A DNA stretch of 64,000 nucleotides from Petroclostridium sp. X23 (GCF_030013905.1 NZ_CP124862.1:2173051-2237050); one strand, 5' to 3'; counted from the first letter of the stretch, positions 27,266-36,480 are shown. Numbers and translations: made by a program. The notes: generated from the sequence alone by a model not told the origin.

Positions 27266-28924
27266 TTATATCTCCACCACAATGGGCAGTATCATCGGAT
27301 TTCTCTTTATATTGCTATACAGATATTCCTTTAGAACGTTCTTCACAATATATTTCATCGTGCCCCAGTCTTTCCCTTCATACTGTAAAAGTGCACTATA
27401 TGCAACTTTTCGCATCTGCTCAATTAATTGTTCTGATTCTCTTACATACACGAATCCTCTAGAGATAATGTCAGGTTCAGTGATTAAAACTCCGGATTCC
27501 TTTTCAATGGTTATCACAACAATGACTAATCCATCCTGTGATAAAAGCTTCCTATCACGCAGTACGATATTTCCGACATCCCCTACGCCAAGACCATCGA
27601 TAAGTACTTTCCCCGAAGATACGCTTCCGGTAATTTTGGCACTGGAATCATCCAATTCCAATACTTTTCCGATGCTCATGACAAAAGTATTTTCCTCCGG
27701 CACTCCTGCCTTCTGGGCAAGAAGCGCATGCTGTTTTAAATGCCTGTATTCGCCGTGTACCGGCATAAAGAATTTAGGTCTTACTAAACTCTGCATTAAC
27801 ATTAGTTCTTCCTGGCAAGCATGTCCCGAAACATGCACCTCCGCAAGCGCCTTATAGATTACATTCGCACCTTTTTCAAATAATTGGTTAATAACCCTTG
27901 AGACGGTTTTCTCATTTCCGGGAATGGGCGTTGCTGAAATCACCACTAAATCCCCGCGATTAATTGCCACCTGCCTATGGGTGGATGCCGCCATCCTGGT
28001 TAATGCAGACATAGTCTCCCCTTGACTTCCCGTTGTAATAATCATTAACTTCTCAGGCCGATATCTGCCGAGTTCATTAATATCAATAATTGTTCCTTCG
28101 GGTGCGTTTAGGTATCCTAGTTTTAGGGCTACATTTACTACATTGACCATACTTCTTCCAATGATGGCCACTTTTCTTTTATATTTAACTGCTGCATCAA
28201 TCACCTGCTGCACCCTATGAATATTAGATGCAAAAGTGGCCACAATGATTCTGCTGTCTGCTTCCGCAAATATCTCATCAAAAGCTTTGCCTACCGTCTT
28301 TTCAGACATAGTATATCCTTCACGTTCAACATTGGTACTGTCAGACATCAAAAGCAGTACCCCTTGTTTACCCAGCTCCGCAAATCGTGCCAAATCAATA
28401 GGTTCCCCTTGTATGGGTGTATAATCTATTTTAAAATCCGAGGTATGCACTACAACACCTACAGGGGTATGTATCGCCAAAGCCACTGCATCTGCAATAC
28501 TATGGCAGGAATTAATGAATTCTACATTAAACACGCCTAGTTGAATAGTTTGTCCTTGTTCAACCGTTTGAAGGGTCGTATCCGAACGCATACGATGTTC
28601 TTCCAGCTTATTTTCAAGTAACCCCAATGTAAGCTTTGTACCGAACACCGGCACATTGATCTCCCTCAATACATAAGGAATCGCTCCAATGTGGTCTTCA
28701 TGCCCATGGGTCAAAATAATCCCTTTGATCCGTTCTTTTTTATTCTTTAAATAGGTGACATCCGGAATTACCAAATCAATCCCCATCATCTCATCTTCCG
28801 GAAAAGCTATCCCGCAGTCTACGATAATGATATCTTCATCGTATTCAAACACCGTAATGTTCTTGCCTACTTCTCCCAAACCACCAAGTGGTATAACTCT
28901 AAGTTTCTTTTTTTTCTTTGCCAT
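27266..28924 (-). CDS. rnj: Ribonuclease J
   Basis: 552 residues, full length for RNase J1. The metallo-beta-lactamase motif LTHGHEDHIGA (H73, H75, D77, H78) and the beta-CASP strings VVHTSDFKIDY, MSDSTNVEREGYT, IVATFASNIHRVQQ and FMPVHGEYRHL are all present. It acts as 5'-3' exonuclease and endonuclease in mRNA decay and rRNA maturation. The start ATG follows GGAGGATTGTA. It is monocistronic. Confidence in family is very high; J1 versus J2 is not decided. Confidence 0.96.
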   Translation of the reverse strand: MAKKKKKLRVIPLGGLGEVGKNITVFEYDEDIIIVDCGIAFPEDEMMGIDLVIPDVTYLKNKKERIKGIILTHGHEDHIGAIPYVLREINVPVFGTKLTLGLLENKLEEHRMRSDTTLQTVEQGQTIQLGVFNVEFINSCHSIADAVALAIHTPVGVVVHTSDFKIDYTPIQGEPIDLARFAELGKQGVLLLMSDSTNVEREGYTMSEKTVGKAFDEIFAEADSRIIVATFASNIHRVQQVIDAAVKYKRKVAIIGRSMVNVVNVALKLGYLNAPEGTIIDINELGRYRPEKLMIITTGSQGETMSALTRMAASTHRQVAINRGDLVVISATPIPGNEKTVSRVINQLFEKGANVIYKALAEVHVSGHACQEELMLMQSLVRPKFFMPVHGEYRHLKQHALLAQKAGVPEENTFVMSIGKVLELDDSSAKITGSVSSGKVLIDGLGVGDVGNIVLRDRKLLSQDGLVIVVITIEKESGVLITEPDIISRGFVYVRESEQLIEQMRKVAYSALLQYEGKDWGTMKYIVKNVLKEYLYSNIKRNPMILPIVVEI

Positions 28925-29481
28925 TACAATCCTCCAAATTATTCTTCTTTTTTATTGTACTATTAATAACTTATAAATTTTGAACTTTTCCACTAATATA
29001 TAATACTCAGCAAGCACCAGCTGTTTTTGATTCCATATAAAAGCCGACGAGTTGTTGAATCTATGAAATAGAATAGAAACAAAATACTTAATGCCCATAT
29101 TCTATAATCTCCTATCTTATTCAATAGATTTAACAGCACTTATAAATTGGTATAATTGTAACTTATAACTAGCCTTCAAGTCAAGCTTAGTATAACCATT
29201 CATATTTTTTATATATGGTTATAGTGAGTTTTTCAGAAAGCAGAGGTGTCTTTTCACTATATCTATGATAATAGAAAAGAGCCTGTTTCATTAATTAATC
29301 ATGCATACAGACTCTTTCTTTGCTACTCCAAAACTATATATAACGCGTTATATATAGTTTTTAAATTATTTATTCATTATTTATCTTGTTACATGATTGG
29401 TTTTAAAATTTTATGGAATTAAAAAAGACAAATAGGCATTCATAGCCTATCCGTCTTTAATCAGTTAATATTTAACACTAA
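28925..29481. other. Gene-free spacer with a 30-bp perfect palindrome
   Basis: No coding frame is supported. At 29331-29360 a perfect 30-nt palindrome is centred on AACGCGTT (arms AAACTATATATAACG and complement). It could be a cruciform, a bidirectional terminator of low strength or a binding site. The stretch continues into the MITE at 29482. Confidence 0.5.
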
Positions 29482-29639
29482 GGAACAGCAAAATAATAAC
29501 TTCCGATTTTTCAACGGTTATTTTTGTGTCATGCGTCGTTGTAAACCTTTGCCATACGTCAGTATTGCTAAAGGTCTCCGCCTAGCCTGACGCAAAAATC
29601 CCTCGTTGAAAATTTCCGAATTTATTATTTCACTGTTCC
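29482..29639 (-). repeat. 158-bp MITE-like element, copy 2
   Basis: Starts GGAACAGCAAAATAATAAC and ends CTGTTCC, flanked by TAA on each side. It is the reverse-complement orientation of the 158-bp copy at 8751-8908, with few differences over the full length. About 50-bp imperfect terminal inverted repeats. It ends 58 bp past the neighbouring minus-strand gene. Confidence 0.8.
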
Positions 29640-29697
29640 TAAAAAGACCGTTGCATATATACTATAAAATTATACTTTTCTAAAATTAAAAAAATTT

Positions 29698-30192
29698 CTA
29701 ATCCTCATAATACATCAAAGAATGTATAAATTTATCAAGGGAAGTAGTTGTAATATCTGCTGCAATCACCTTATCTTCATAAATCAGAATATTCGCTATG
29801 ACAGGACTTCTTTTCTCTGTGGGATGGTTAAACACCTTGTATGCATATTTGTCTACCAGCTTCCCTTTATACTCTGTTAAATCCAACCCGATTTCTTTCT
29901 GAAGCTCATTATAATCTTCATATACTATCTCAAACTCTTCAGGAATCTGCACTTTCAAAACCTCAATGGGTTTTTCATCTACTTTCCATCCAAACTGCCT
30001 CAAGAAACCAACTCTATCTTCATTGGTCCTTATATTGTCAAAATTGTAAACAACGGGCTCTTCAAAAAAATCAAATATGCGAATGCTTTTGTCATTTATA
30101 GATATACAAAACATACATATAAGCAGAATACTCAGCACAACAATACTACCTATTACCTTCTTAACATTAAACTTTAAAAGGTAAACGATCAT
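29698..30192 (-). CDS. DUF4830-like membrane-anchored protein
   Basis: 164 residues. A hydrophobic N-terminal segment (about 12-30) anchors it outside the membrane. The rest contains NIRTNEDRVGFLRQFGWKVD, VQIPEEFEIVYEDYNELQ and GLDLTEYKGK, which match my memory of the DUF4830 family of Firmicutes. No function is known for it. Compare the middle of the 577-residue protein at 40675-42408, which has a similar 'LFKDYGWTV' segment. It is a single gene. Confidence 0.7.
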   Translation of the reverse strand: MIVYLLKFNVKKVIGSIVVLSILLICMFCISINDKSIRIFDFFEEPVVYNFDNIRTNEDRVGFLRQFGWKVDEKPIEVLKVQIPEEFEIVYEDYNELQKEIGLDLTEYKGKLVDKYAYKVFNHPTEKRSPVIANILIYEDKVIAADITTTSLDKFIHSLMYYED

Positions 30193-30299
30193 ACTCTACA
30201 CTTCCTCAAAGGCAAACTAACCTTAATTGAAAGGATTCAATAAAAGACTATTTATATAAAGTATGATTTTTTCAGCAACTTTATTCCGCATCATATATC

Positions 30300-30833
30300 C
30301 TAAAGCATTTCTGCTTTTTTATATATTCGCTCAACTTCTTGTGCGGATGTTAATAATGACAAAGCATAAGCAATGACAATGATTCCCGGAATATCTATTA
30401 GAAGTCTTGTTAGTGCAAATTTTGCCCCCAATGCTGACATCTCGAATAAAAACATTGGGATCTTAGTGGTAGACCATGCTCCGATAAATATGAGTACATT
30501 GTTGAATTTTGCACCTTTTTTCATAAACACTGCCGCTACCGGAAAAGCCCCATAAAGAGGACCTGCAGCAGCAGAACCTAAAAGAATAGCCAGAATAATG
30601 CCCCTTAGTCCTGACCCTTCTCCCATGTATTTGACCATCATTTCCCGCGGAACCCACACATCTAAAAGACCCAGAAGGATAAATACAGGTGGAATCACCA
30701 GCGCCATCTCCTTAAAACTATATCCTGCAACACCTAACGCTTTAAGTCCGATGCTTTGATTTATTATTGTAATCATACCTATTATAAGTATTGTGACCAT
30801 AAAAAACTTATACCGTTGAATAAACTTCATCAT
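30300..30833 (-). CDS. Permease half 2 (COG0701-like)
   Basis: 177 residues with five or so membrane segments. The string GSAAAGPLYGAFPVAAVFMKKGA resembles the core of the COG0701/DUF318 permeases, which normally carry two such halves in one chain. Its ATG overlaps the stop of the other half by 4 bp (ATGA), so both are made together and probably form a two-subunit transporter. The substrate is unknown. It is last in the NifX-Fur-UPF0251 operon. Confidence 0.75.
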   Translation of the reverse strand: MMKFIQRYKFFMVTILIIGMITIINQSIGLKALGVAGYSFKEMALVIPPVFILLGLLDVWVPREMMVKYMGEGSGLRGIILAILLGSAAAGPLYGAFPVAAVFMKKGAKFNNVLIFIGAWSTTKIPMFLFEMSALGAKFALTRLLIDIPGIIVIAYALSLLTSAQEVERIYKKAEML

Positions 30834-31312
30834 CCACCTACCACCTTTCCAATGATATAGGCTACTAAGAAAGAAAAAAAGAATGCCAATACATTTCTTA
30901 GAATAGTAAGCCGTTTCCCAAAATATTTCATTTCAACCGGTGCTGTCACTATTCCCACCATCATTAAAGAGGAAACAAACGCTCCGATTTGCATATAACC
31001 CGCTCCATTGTTCAAAAGCATCGCAGCCGTAGGAAATGCAACAAATCCGGGTATCAAAGTCACAGCACCAACAACAGCCGAAATTACAATCCCAAACAGT
31101 CCTGATTCACTGCCGATTATTTGTGAGATCACCTCAGCGTTCAATACTGCAAGGAGCAGCCCCACCAACATAATAACCCCTAAAAATTCAGGTAAGATAT
31201 TCTCGAAAGATTTCCATGCTTTTTTTAAAGCTATCTTGGTTTTTTTCTTATCTTTGAAATAGGATATCACTAATAAGGCAATAGTAAAGATGTACAGAAT
31301 GTAATTATTCAA
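30830..31312 (-). CDS. Permease half 1 (COG0701-like)
   Basis: 160 residues, starting at TTG 31312 with AAGGAG 8 bases before it. There are about five membrane segments; the marker string is VGAVTLIPGFVAFPTAAMLL, parallel to the AAGPLYGAFPVAAVFM string of the other half. This is half of a permease that is a single protein in many bacteria. It follows the UPF0251 gene by 67 bp. Confidence 0.75.
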   Translation of the reverse strand: MNNYILYIFTIALLVISYFKDKKKTKIALKKAWKSFENILPEFLGVIMLVGLLLAVLNAEVISQIIGSESGLFGIVISAVVGAVTLIPGFVAFPTAAMLLNNGAGYMQIGAFVSSLMMVGIVTAPVEMKYFGKRLTILRNVLAFFFSFLVAYIIGKVVGG

Positions 31313-31379
31313 TTGCTCAACTCCTTCATTTTAGACTTTTGTACTGATTATATTTCCTCGTTTGTACTAAAAAAGTTAT

Positions 31380-31805
31380 TTATACTCTATGGCACAACCT
31401 ATTTCTTTTCTCACAGATTACTTCATTTGATCCACAAGATGGACAAACATTTCTATAATGTTCACAATTCATATCATAAACTTGATTACAGCTTAAGCAC
31501 TTAAATCGGCATGACCCTGAAGTATAATGCCCCCCGCATATATGTATGGCATTTCCTTGCGTGAGGGCTATCGCTACATTCTTTCTAGCATTGTCTATGA
31601 TATTTTGGAAAGTCTGCCTTGAAACCTGCATCCTCTCCGCACACTCTTCCTGGGTAAGCCCTTCAATATCTTTTAATCGCATGGCTTCAAGTTCTTCAAT
31701 CTTGAGAGCAATCTCTTCTACTTCGCACTTTCTTTTGCCTAACGGCAGGAAATAAGTATGCTCCGGAAAAAATTCGACTCTTCTGCATTTTATCGGTCTT
31801 GGCAT
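31380..31805 (-). CDS. UPF0251 (DUF134) DNA-binding-like protein
   Basis: 141 residues from ATG 31805 (GGGAGG site). It begins MPRPIKCRRVEFFPE, the hallmark start of the family, followed by a helix-turn-helix (LTQEECAERMQVSRQTFQNII, in part). The C-terminus holds paired cysteines (CLSCNQVYDMNC, CPSCGS) that could bind zinc or an Fe-S centre. It is probably a regulator. Its start overlaps the end of the Fur-like gene by 16 bp, and it is co-transcribed with NifX-like and permease genes. Confidence 0.88.
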   Translation of the reverse strand: MPRPIKCRRVEFFPEHTYFLPLGKRKCEVEEIALKIEELEAMRLKDIEGLTQEECAERMQVSRQTFQNIIDNARKNVAIALTQGNAIHICGGHYTSGSCRFKCLSCNQVYDMNCEHYRNVCPSCGSNEVICEKRNRLCHRV

Positions 31806-32281
31806 TGGTTTACCTCCCTGCATCTTTTACAAAGCCCAATAAGCATTATGTTTGCATCATAAATTTCCAAATCATTTATATCTTCCACCATCTTGTTTAG
31901 TTTTAGATACTCTAAAGCAACTTTTCTTTCATCAATATCTATTATGTCATTACATTTAACACACTGAAAATGTATATGCAGGGGCTTTTTACTGTAAATC
32001 TTCAATTCATAATAACTTACTCCATTTACAACAATCTCTTTTACTATGCCAATACTGCCAAAAATCTTCACGCTCCTATATATTGTGGCGATACCAATAT
32101 TATAAGCTTTTAACCTTTGATACATCTCTTCTGCGCTTAAATGCCTGTCTACAATAAAAAACTGTTCCAGAATCAATTTTCTTTGCTTTGTAAATTTAAA
32201 CCCGTTTTTTTCTATCAGCTTCTTAATGAGAAAAAACTCATTCTTTGTCATCGCCTTATCCTTTACCGCGTCCATAAGCAT
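31790..32281 (-). CDS. Fur-family metal or peroxide regulator
   Basis: 163 residues. The winged helix has FTKQRKLILEQFFIVDRHLSAEEMY and GIATIYRSVKIF (recognition helix), followed by a dimer domain with HIHFQC, CVKC and CKRC, the two CxxC pairs that hold structural zinc. Family members (Fur, PerR, Zur) use iron, zinc or peroxide as signal; which one cannot be read off. A site for it could be the palindrome at 32724-32739. It is the second gene of the operon, 12 bp after the NifX-like gene. Confidence 0.88.
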   Translation of the reverse strand: MLMDAVKDKAMTKNEFFLIKKLIEKNGFKFTKQRKLILEQFFIVDRHLSAEEMYQRLKAYNIGIATIYRSVKIFGSIGIVKEIVVNGVSYYELKIYSKKPLHIHFQCVKCNDIIDIDERKVALEYLKLNKMVEDINDLEIYDANIMLIGLCKRCREVNQCQDR

Positions 32282-32293
32282 AACCCCAACAAA

Positions 32294-32653
32294 CTATTCA
32301 TGACAATGGCCCTCATGCTGATGCTGCCTACATATACTTTCTGTAGAGTTTAATTCTTTTTTTAAATATTGTTGAATGACATTATCACTAAGGCCTTCTA
32401 TTCCTACAATTACATCCATATCGTTTTGGGTAAACAACTGCTGGGCTGTCTCCCCCATACCTCCTGCAATAATAACATTTACGTTTAATTCCTTTAAAAA
32501 GCCCGGTAAAAATCCTGGTCTATGCCCCGGATTCTGTACAAATTCTTTCTTTAAAGTTTTGTTTTCTTCTACCTCATAGACCGTAAATCCTTCACAATGT
32601 CCAAAATGTCCACTAACATAATGTCCTTCACTTGCAATTGCTATTTTCATCAT
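32294..32653 (-). CDS. NifX/NifB-like (dinitrogenase cofactor-type) small protein
   Basis: 119 residues from ATG 32653 (AAGGAGG site). The NifX fold is visible: MKIAIASEGHYVSGHFGHCEG at the start (shown in part: GHFGHCEGF) and VIIAGGMGETAQQLF. In nif systems the domain carries FeMo-cofactor precursors; stand-alone copies are thought to bind metal clusters. The tail ICRQHQHEGHCHE is a His/Cys metal-binding end. It is first in the operon. Confidence 0.88.
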   Translation of the reverse strand: MMKIAIASEGHYVSGHFGHCEGFTVYEVEENKTLKKEFVQNPGHRPGFLPGFLKELNVNVIIAGGMGETAQQLFTQNDMDVIVGIEGLSDNVIQQYLKKELNSTESICRQHQHEGHCHE

Positions 32654-32723
32654 AAAATACCTCCTTGTGCTATTAACCAAAGTAATATAAGTACAAACCG
32701 CAACTCCTCTTATAACCTTTTAT

Positions 32724-32771
32724 ATTGGCATATGCTAATTTTATTCTACAACCAAATTCTGTTATTGTCAA
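32724..32771 (-). promoter_or_regulatory. Operon promoter with candidate operator at the start point
   Basis: TTGACA (32766-32771), 17-bp spacer, TAGAAT (32743-32748). A 16-nt near-perfect palindrome, ATTAGCATATGCCAAT on the minus strand (32724-32739), covers the expected start of transcription, the classic position for a repressor. It belongs to the NifX-Fur-UPF0251-permease operon; the Fur-like or the UPF0251 protein is the likely binder. Confidence 0.7.
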
Positions 32772-32785
32772 ATGCTATTTACCTA

Positions 32786-32836
32786 AAAATAAAAATCCCG
32801 CAGCATTTCAGGACTGGTCCTGCAAACACTGCGGAG
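32786..32836 (-). terminator. Terminator of the GDSL hydrolase gene
   Basis: On the minus strand CCGCAGTGTTTGCAGGA pairs with TCCTGAAATGCTGCGG (a few mismatches) and is followed by ATTTTTATTTTT. Confidence 0.85.
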
Positions 32837-32844
32837 TTAGGTAA

Positions 32845-33597
32845 TTATTTAACTTCTGATACCATGCCGGATTCATCAACCAACAGATAATCATAACTTG
32901 TTTTAATATAATCAATGATTTTATCGGCAATAATCTTATGTCCTTCCTTATTCGGATGTATTCCATCTACACAAAGAAACTTGGTGAAGTCAGGCTGCTG
33001 AAGAAATGCGCCTCTAACATCTATCCACTTTGTATGAGTTTCTTCAGCAATTTTTATGATCACAGAATTATATCTCTCCTGCCACCAATATATCTTAGTA
33101 ACGCTCCCAAGCCACTTCAGAACATTCACTTTTGCAAGGGGATTATTTTTACAGACCCATTTAAAGTACATATCTGCATTTAGAGGAGGTAATGTCATCA
33201 ATACAGGAGTTATGCTGCTGCTTTTTAAGTAAGCTATGGTTTCTTTTAGAAAGGACTCAAAAATCTCAAAATCCGTCTTAGGAACATGGCTGGCGTCAGG
33301 GTTTTCTGCAACCTCATCCCAGTTATAATCACAGTCATTTCCCCCATACTCAATTAAAACTATGTCTGGACTCTCTTTAAGTATGTGACTTTTGAGTTTA
33401 CGAACGCCTTTACTGATTGTACTTCCAAACCGAGAAGTATTATAAATTATACCTTTCAATTTGCCCCGGAGCAAATCAACATAATTCTCCTTCAAAACAA
33501 TATATTTTTTCTGTACCTCATCATATATTACGCCTCTAGAAATAGAGTCTCCAGATACTACAATGCTATAACTATCTTTTACATTACGCTCACTCAT
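32845..33597 (-). CDS. SGNH/GDSL hydrolase
   Basis: 250 residues without signal peptide. Block I is VVSGDSIS (catalytic Ser near residue 17), block III is EYGGNDCD, and block V is VDGIHPNKEGH (Asp and His). These give the Ser-Asp-His set of esterases and lipases of this family. The natural substrate is unknown. GGAGG precedes the start at 6 bases. A copy of its promoter, start and last 35 codons is found at 36481-36662. Confidence 0.88.
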   Translation of the reverse strand: MSERNVKDSYSIVVSGDSISRGVIYDEVQKKYIVLKENYVDLLRGKLKGIIYNTSRFGSTISKGVRKLKSHILKESPDIVLIEYGGNDCDYNWDEVAENPDASHVPKTDFEIFESFLKETIAYLKSSSITPVLMTLPPLNADMYFKWVCKNNPLAKVNVLKWLGSVTKIYWWQERYNSVIIKIAEETHTKWIDVRGAFLQQPDFTKFLCVDGIHPNKEGHKIIADKIIDYIKTSYDYLLVDESGMVSEVK

Positions 33598-33627
33598 ATA
33601 GTACCTCCAGAAATGATACTTATAGAT

Positions 33628-33656
33628 AGTATATCCTATTTATACAAATTATTCAA
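33628..33656 (-). promoter_or_regulatory. Promoter of the GDSL hydrolase gene
   Basis: TTGAAT (33651-33656), 17 bp, TATACT (33628-33633). The same boxes with the same spacing stand before the broken copy (36634-36662). Confidence 0.75.
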
Positions 33657-33762
33657 TATAAGGATTTAGGTATCCAACCGGGACTTCTATTTCTGCATCC
33701 CCTTTTGTAACCGTGGCAGGCTGAGTATTTCCGGGGAAATATGACAATATAATTTTGTATTT

Positions 33763-34518
33763 TCACCTTCTCAATACCCAAAGTTTGAGAACGGCTAAAA
33801 ACTCTCTTAAATACGTGATAGGGACCGCGTACCACTGAAGTCTTGCACTATAACTTGTCGCATCAATCCCTACGATCTTTGCAAGTTGTCCTGCTCTGTA
33901 AATATGAAAATCATTTGTAATATATGTTATCTTATAGGGTCTTTTGAAGTGCTCATCTAACAGCGTTTTTGAAAATTTAAAATTCTCATACGTACTTGTT
34001 GCTTTTTCTTCCTTAATAATTTTGTTATCCGATATTCCCTTGGAAATCAGATATTTCTCCATCGCCAGTGCTTCTGTTATATTTTCTTGAGGTCCTTGCC
34101 CCCCGGTAACTACGATCACCGCATTGGGATTTTTATTGATATATTCAACTCCCTTATCCAACCGATAAGCAAGAGGAAGCGTAACTGCTTCCCCTCTTAT
34201 TCCTGCGCCTAGAATGATCACCGCATCCTCTTCAAATGTAGCAGTATCTATTTGACCAACAATAGCAATAAACGCAATCATACAAACCATAAATATAATC
34301 CCGGCACTAATCAGGTACCTAAGCCATTTCATAATACCATTGCATGAAATCCCGTTAATTTTTTTATTCCATATCCCATAACAGAGCAAGATCAATCCTA
34401 AAATAAAAGTAATAATAATGCCGCTATTAAAATTGACTATTAACATCAGCACTAATGCATTCATTATTAGCAGCACACCTATAAGCATTAATATTTTTAT
34501 AAAAATATTTTTTATCAA
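33763..34518 (-). CDS. YdcF/SanA-like DUF218 membrane protein
   Basis: 251 residues. Three membrane segments (about 8-25, 33-48, 65-88) are followed by the DUF218 domain: DAVIILGAGIRGE, VVTGGQG, ITEALAMEKYLISKGI, ATSTYENFKFS and TNDFHIYRAGQLA. Family members such as SanA and ElyC act at the cell envelope. Its ATG overlaps the stop of the EAL protein (ATGA), so the two are translationally coupled. Confidence 0.88.
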   Translation of the reverse strand: MIKNIFIKILMLIGVLLIMNALVLMLIVNFNSGIIITFILGLILLCYGIWNKKINGISCNGIMKWLRYLISAGIIFMVCMIAFIAIVGQIDTATFEEDAVIILGAGIRGEAVTLPLAYRLDKGVEYINKNPNAVIVVTGGQGPQENITEALAMEKYLISKGISDNKIIKEEKATSTYENFKFSKTLLDEHFKRPYKITYITNDFHIYRAGQLAKIVGIDATSYSARLQWYAVPITYLREFLAVLKLWVLRR

Positions 34519-36260
34519 TGGAGCTCCATCCTTTTAAAATATTTTACCAGGTCGTCAAAAGATAATGGCTTACTAAAATAATAGCCTTGTACGATATCAC
34601 AGTTTTTCTCTTTTAAAGTTTTGTACTGTGACTCTTCTTCTACACCCTCTGCAACGATAACATTGCCTAATCGGTGCGATAAATTGATTAGGGCTTCAAC
34701 GATAGATTCCTTCTTATAATTTTTATTTATTCCATCTATAAAGGATTTATCAATCTTAATCTTATGTACAGGCAAAAGCTCAAGATAACAGAGCGAAGAA
34801 TACCCTGTACAAAAGTCATCCAGAGCAATCTTTATATTCTTATCTCCCAAATCCTTTAACAGCTTAATTGTAGTGTTTATATCTTTTATCGCTGCTTCTT
34901 CGGTGATTTCAATCTCAAGAAGCTGAGGATTAAACTGTACATTTTCTATAATCTCTAATATTTTATCTGAAAGATTCTTATTTTGCAATTGGCGTGGTGA
35001 TAGATTTACTGCTATCGTAATATTAGACTGCATCAGACTATTTAATTCTTTTACCTGCATACAAGCAGTCTGCAATACTAATTCACCTATACGGTCTATC
35101 AATCCTATTTCTTCCGCAATAGGTATAAAAACAGAAGGAGGTATAATCCCTTCTGTAGGATGAGCCCATCTTACCAATGCTTCTAATGACACCACGGCTC
35201 CTGTTTTAATATTGACCTGCGGCTGATAATATACAATAAATTCATTTTTTTCAATCGCTTTTCTTAAACTATATTCTATACCTAACCTTTTAGTAATCTG
35301 TTTATCAATAGTTTTTGAATAAAGCTGATATCTATCCCTGCCTTGCTTTTTAACAAAAGCTAAAGCAGATTCGGCATTCTTAATTAGTGTTTCTACCTTT
35401 TTTCCATCGCTAGGATAAATAGATATCCCAATACTCACTGTACTATAACATTCATGCTTGCCTAAAACCCACGGCATATGAAACATATTTATTATTTTTT
35501 TGGCTATTTCAACTGCATTTTCAGCATCTTTTATTGAAGAAATAAAGAGTGCAAAACAATCTTTTTCATAATGATCTAAAATTCCATAGCGTTGGAAACC
35601 GACGCTTAATAATTCGCCAATATTTTCCAACAATTCGTCTCCAAATTTATATCCATAGACATTATTTAAATCCCTAAAGTTATCCACATCAATTAACATC
35701 ATCGCTGCGGTACCCAAGTCTTCATTTAACGTATCTAAAATATATCTGATAATATTAATAAATGCAGAACGGTTATGTACTAATGCATCATTATAATAGT
35801 TGAAAAGCCTGGTACTTGCTTTTGACTCCTGATTCGCCCTATCTGCTACTGTTCCCATAGAAATCACTGTACACGGTTCTCTATCACCAACCAATAAATT
35901 CTTCCATGTAGTATTTATATACCTGCCGTCTTTACAACGAATCACTTGATTATAATCTTTACTTACTTTTTGGCTTTTAAAGTATTTTATATCCCTTTTT
36001 ATTTTATCTATATGATTTATCGGTGCAAACATATCAATCCAATTTGACCCAATAAGTTCATCTGACTTGTATCCCGTATTTACTTCTACTTGTTTATTTA
36101 CGTATTGAATTGTACCATCAAGTGTCCATTCTACAACAGCCATATTGGAGCTGTCTAACAAATTATTTAAAAATTGATGCTTTCCATATGCCTCGTTCTT
36201 AAGACAATCAATATTTCTAACTACATCGTCAGTAATACAAGCATCTATCAAACCACTCAT
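34515..36260 (-). CDS. PAS-EAL cyclic di-GMP phosphodiesterase with degenerate GGDEF
   Basis: 581 residues from ATG 36260 (GGGGAGGG 10 bases before; a TTG at 36278 is upstream of the site). A PAS domain (about 30-150), then a GGDEF-type fold whose signature reads YEKDCF instead of GGDEF, so it should not make c-di-GMP and may bind GTP only. The EAL domain (about 330-575) is intact in SLEALVRW, NLSPRQL, EITE, DDFCTGYSS, KIDKSFI and VAEGVE. No membrane segment. It is expected to hydrolyse c-di-GMP in the cytoplasm. It is in an operon with the YdcF-like gene. Confidence 0.92.
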   Translation of the reverse strand: MSGLIDACITDDVVRNIDCLKNEAYGKHQFLNNLLDSSNMAVVEWTLDGTIQYVNKQVEVNTGYKSDELIGSNWIDMFAPINHIDKIKRDIKYFKSQKVSKDYNQVIRCKDGRYINTTWKNLLVGDREPCTVISMGTVADRANQESKASTRLFNYYNDALVHNRSAFINIIRYILDTLNEDLGTAAMMLIDVDNFRDLNNVYGYKFGDELLENIGELLSVGFQRYGILDHYEKDCFALFISSIKDAENAVEIAKKIINMFHMPWVLGKHECYSTVSIGISIYPSDGKKVETLIKNAESALAFVKKQGRDRYQLYSKTIDKQITKRLGIEYSLRKAIEKNEFIVYYQPQVNIKTGAVVSLEALVRWAHPTEGIIPPSVFIPIAEEIGLIDRIGELVLQTACMQVKELNSLMQSNITIAVNLSPRQLQNKNLSDKILEIIENVQFNPQLLEIEITEEAAIKDINTTIKLLKDLGDKNIKIALDDFCTGYSSLCYLELLPVHKIKIDKSFIDGINKNYKKESIVEALINLSHRLGNVIVAEGVEEESQYKTLKEKNCDIVQGYYFSKPLSFDDLVKYFKRMELH

Positions 36261-36384
36261 ATACACTACCCTCCCCAAGAAATAATTACATGCTTCATTC
36301 TTTTGAAATTCACTTCTGTTAACTTGTTACGGCCGTAAATATATTTCACCTTTGCTTACATACTTACGTTTTGTTACTTGACAT

Positions 36385-36439
36385 AAAAAAGATTATGAAC
36401 TCTTTGCAAGAGACTATCTGCAAGATGCTCATAATCTTT
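36385..36439 (-). terminator. Terminator downstream of the GDSL remnant
   Basis: On the minus strand AAAGATTATGA and TCATAATCTTT, with an inner CTTGCA/TGCAAG element, followed by TTTTTATG. It marks the old 3' end of the duplicated GDSL unit. Confidence 0.85.
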
Positions 36440-36480
36440 GATTAATCTATTCTCTTTAACCACACTTTATTGTTTATAAA

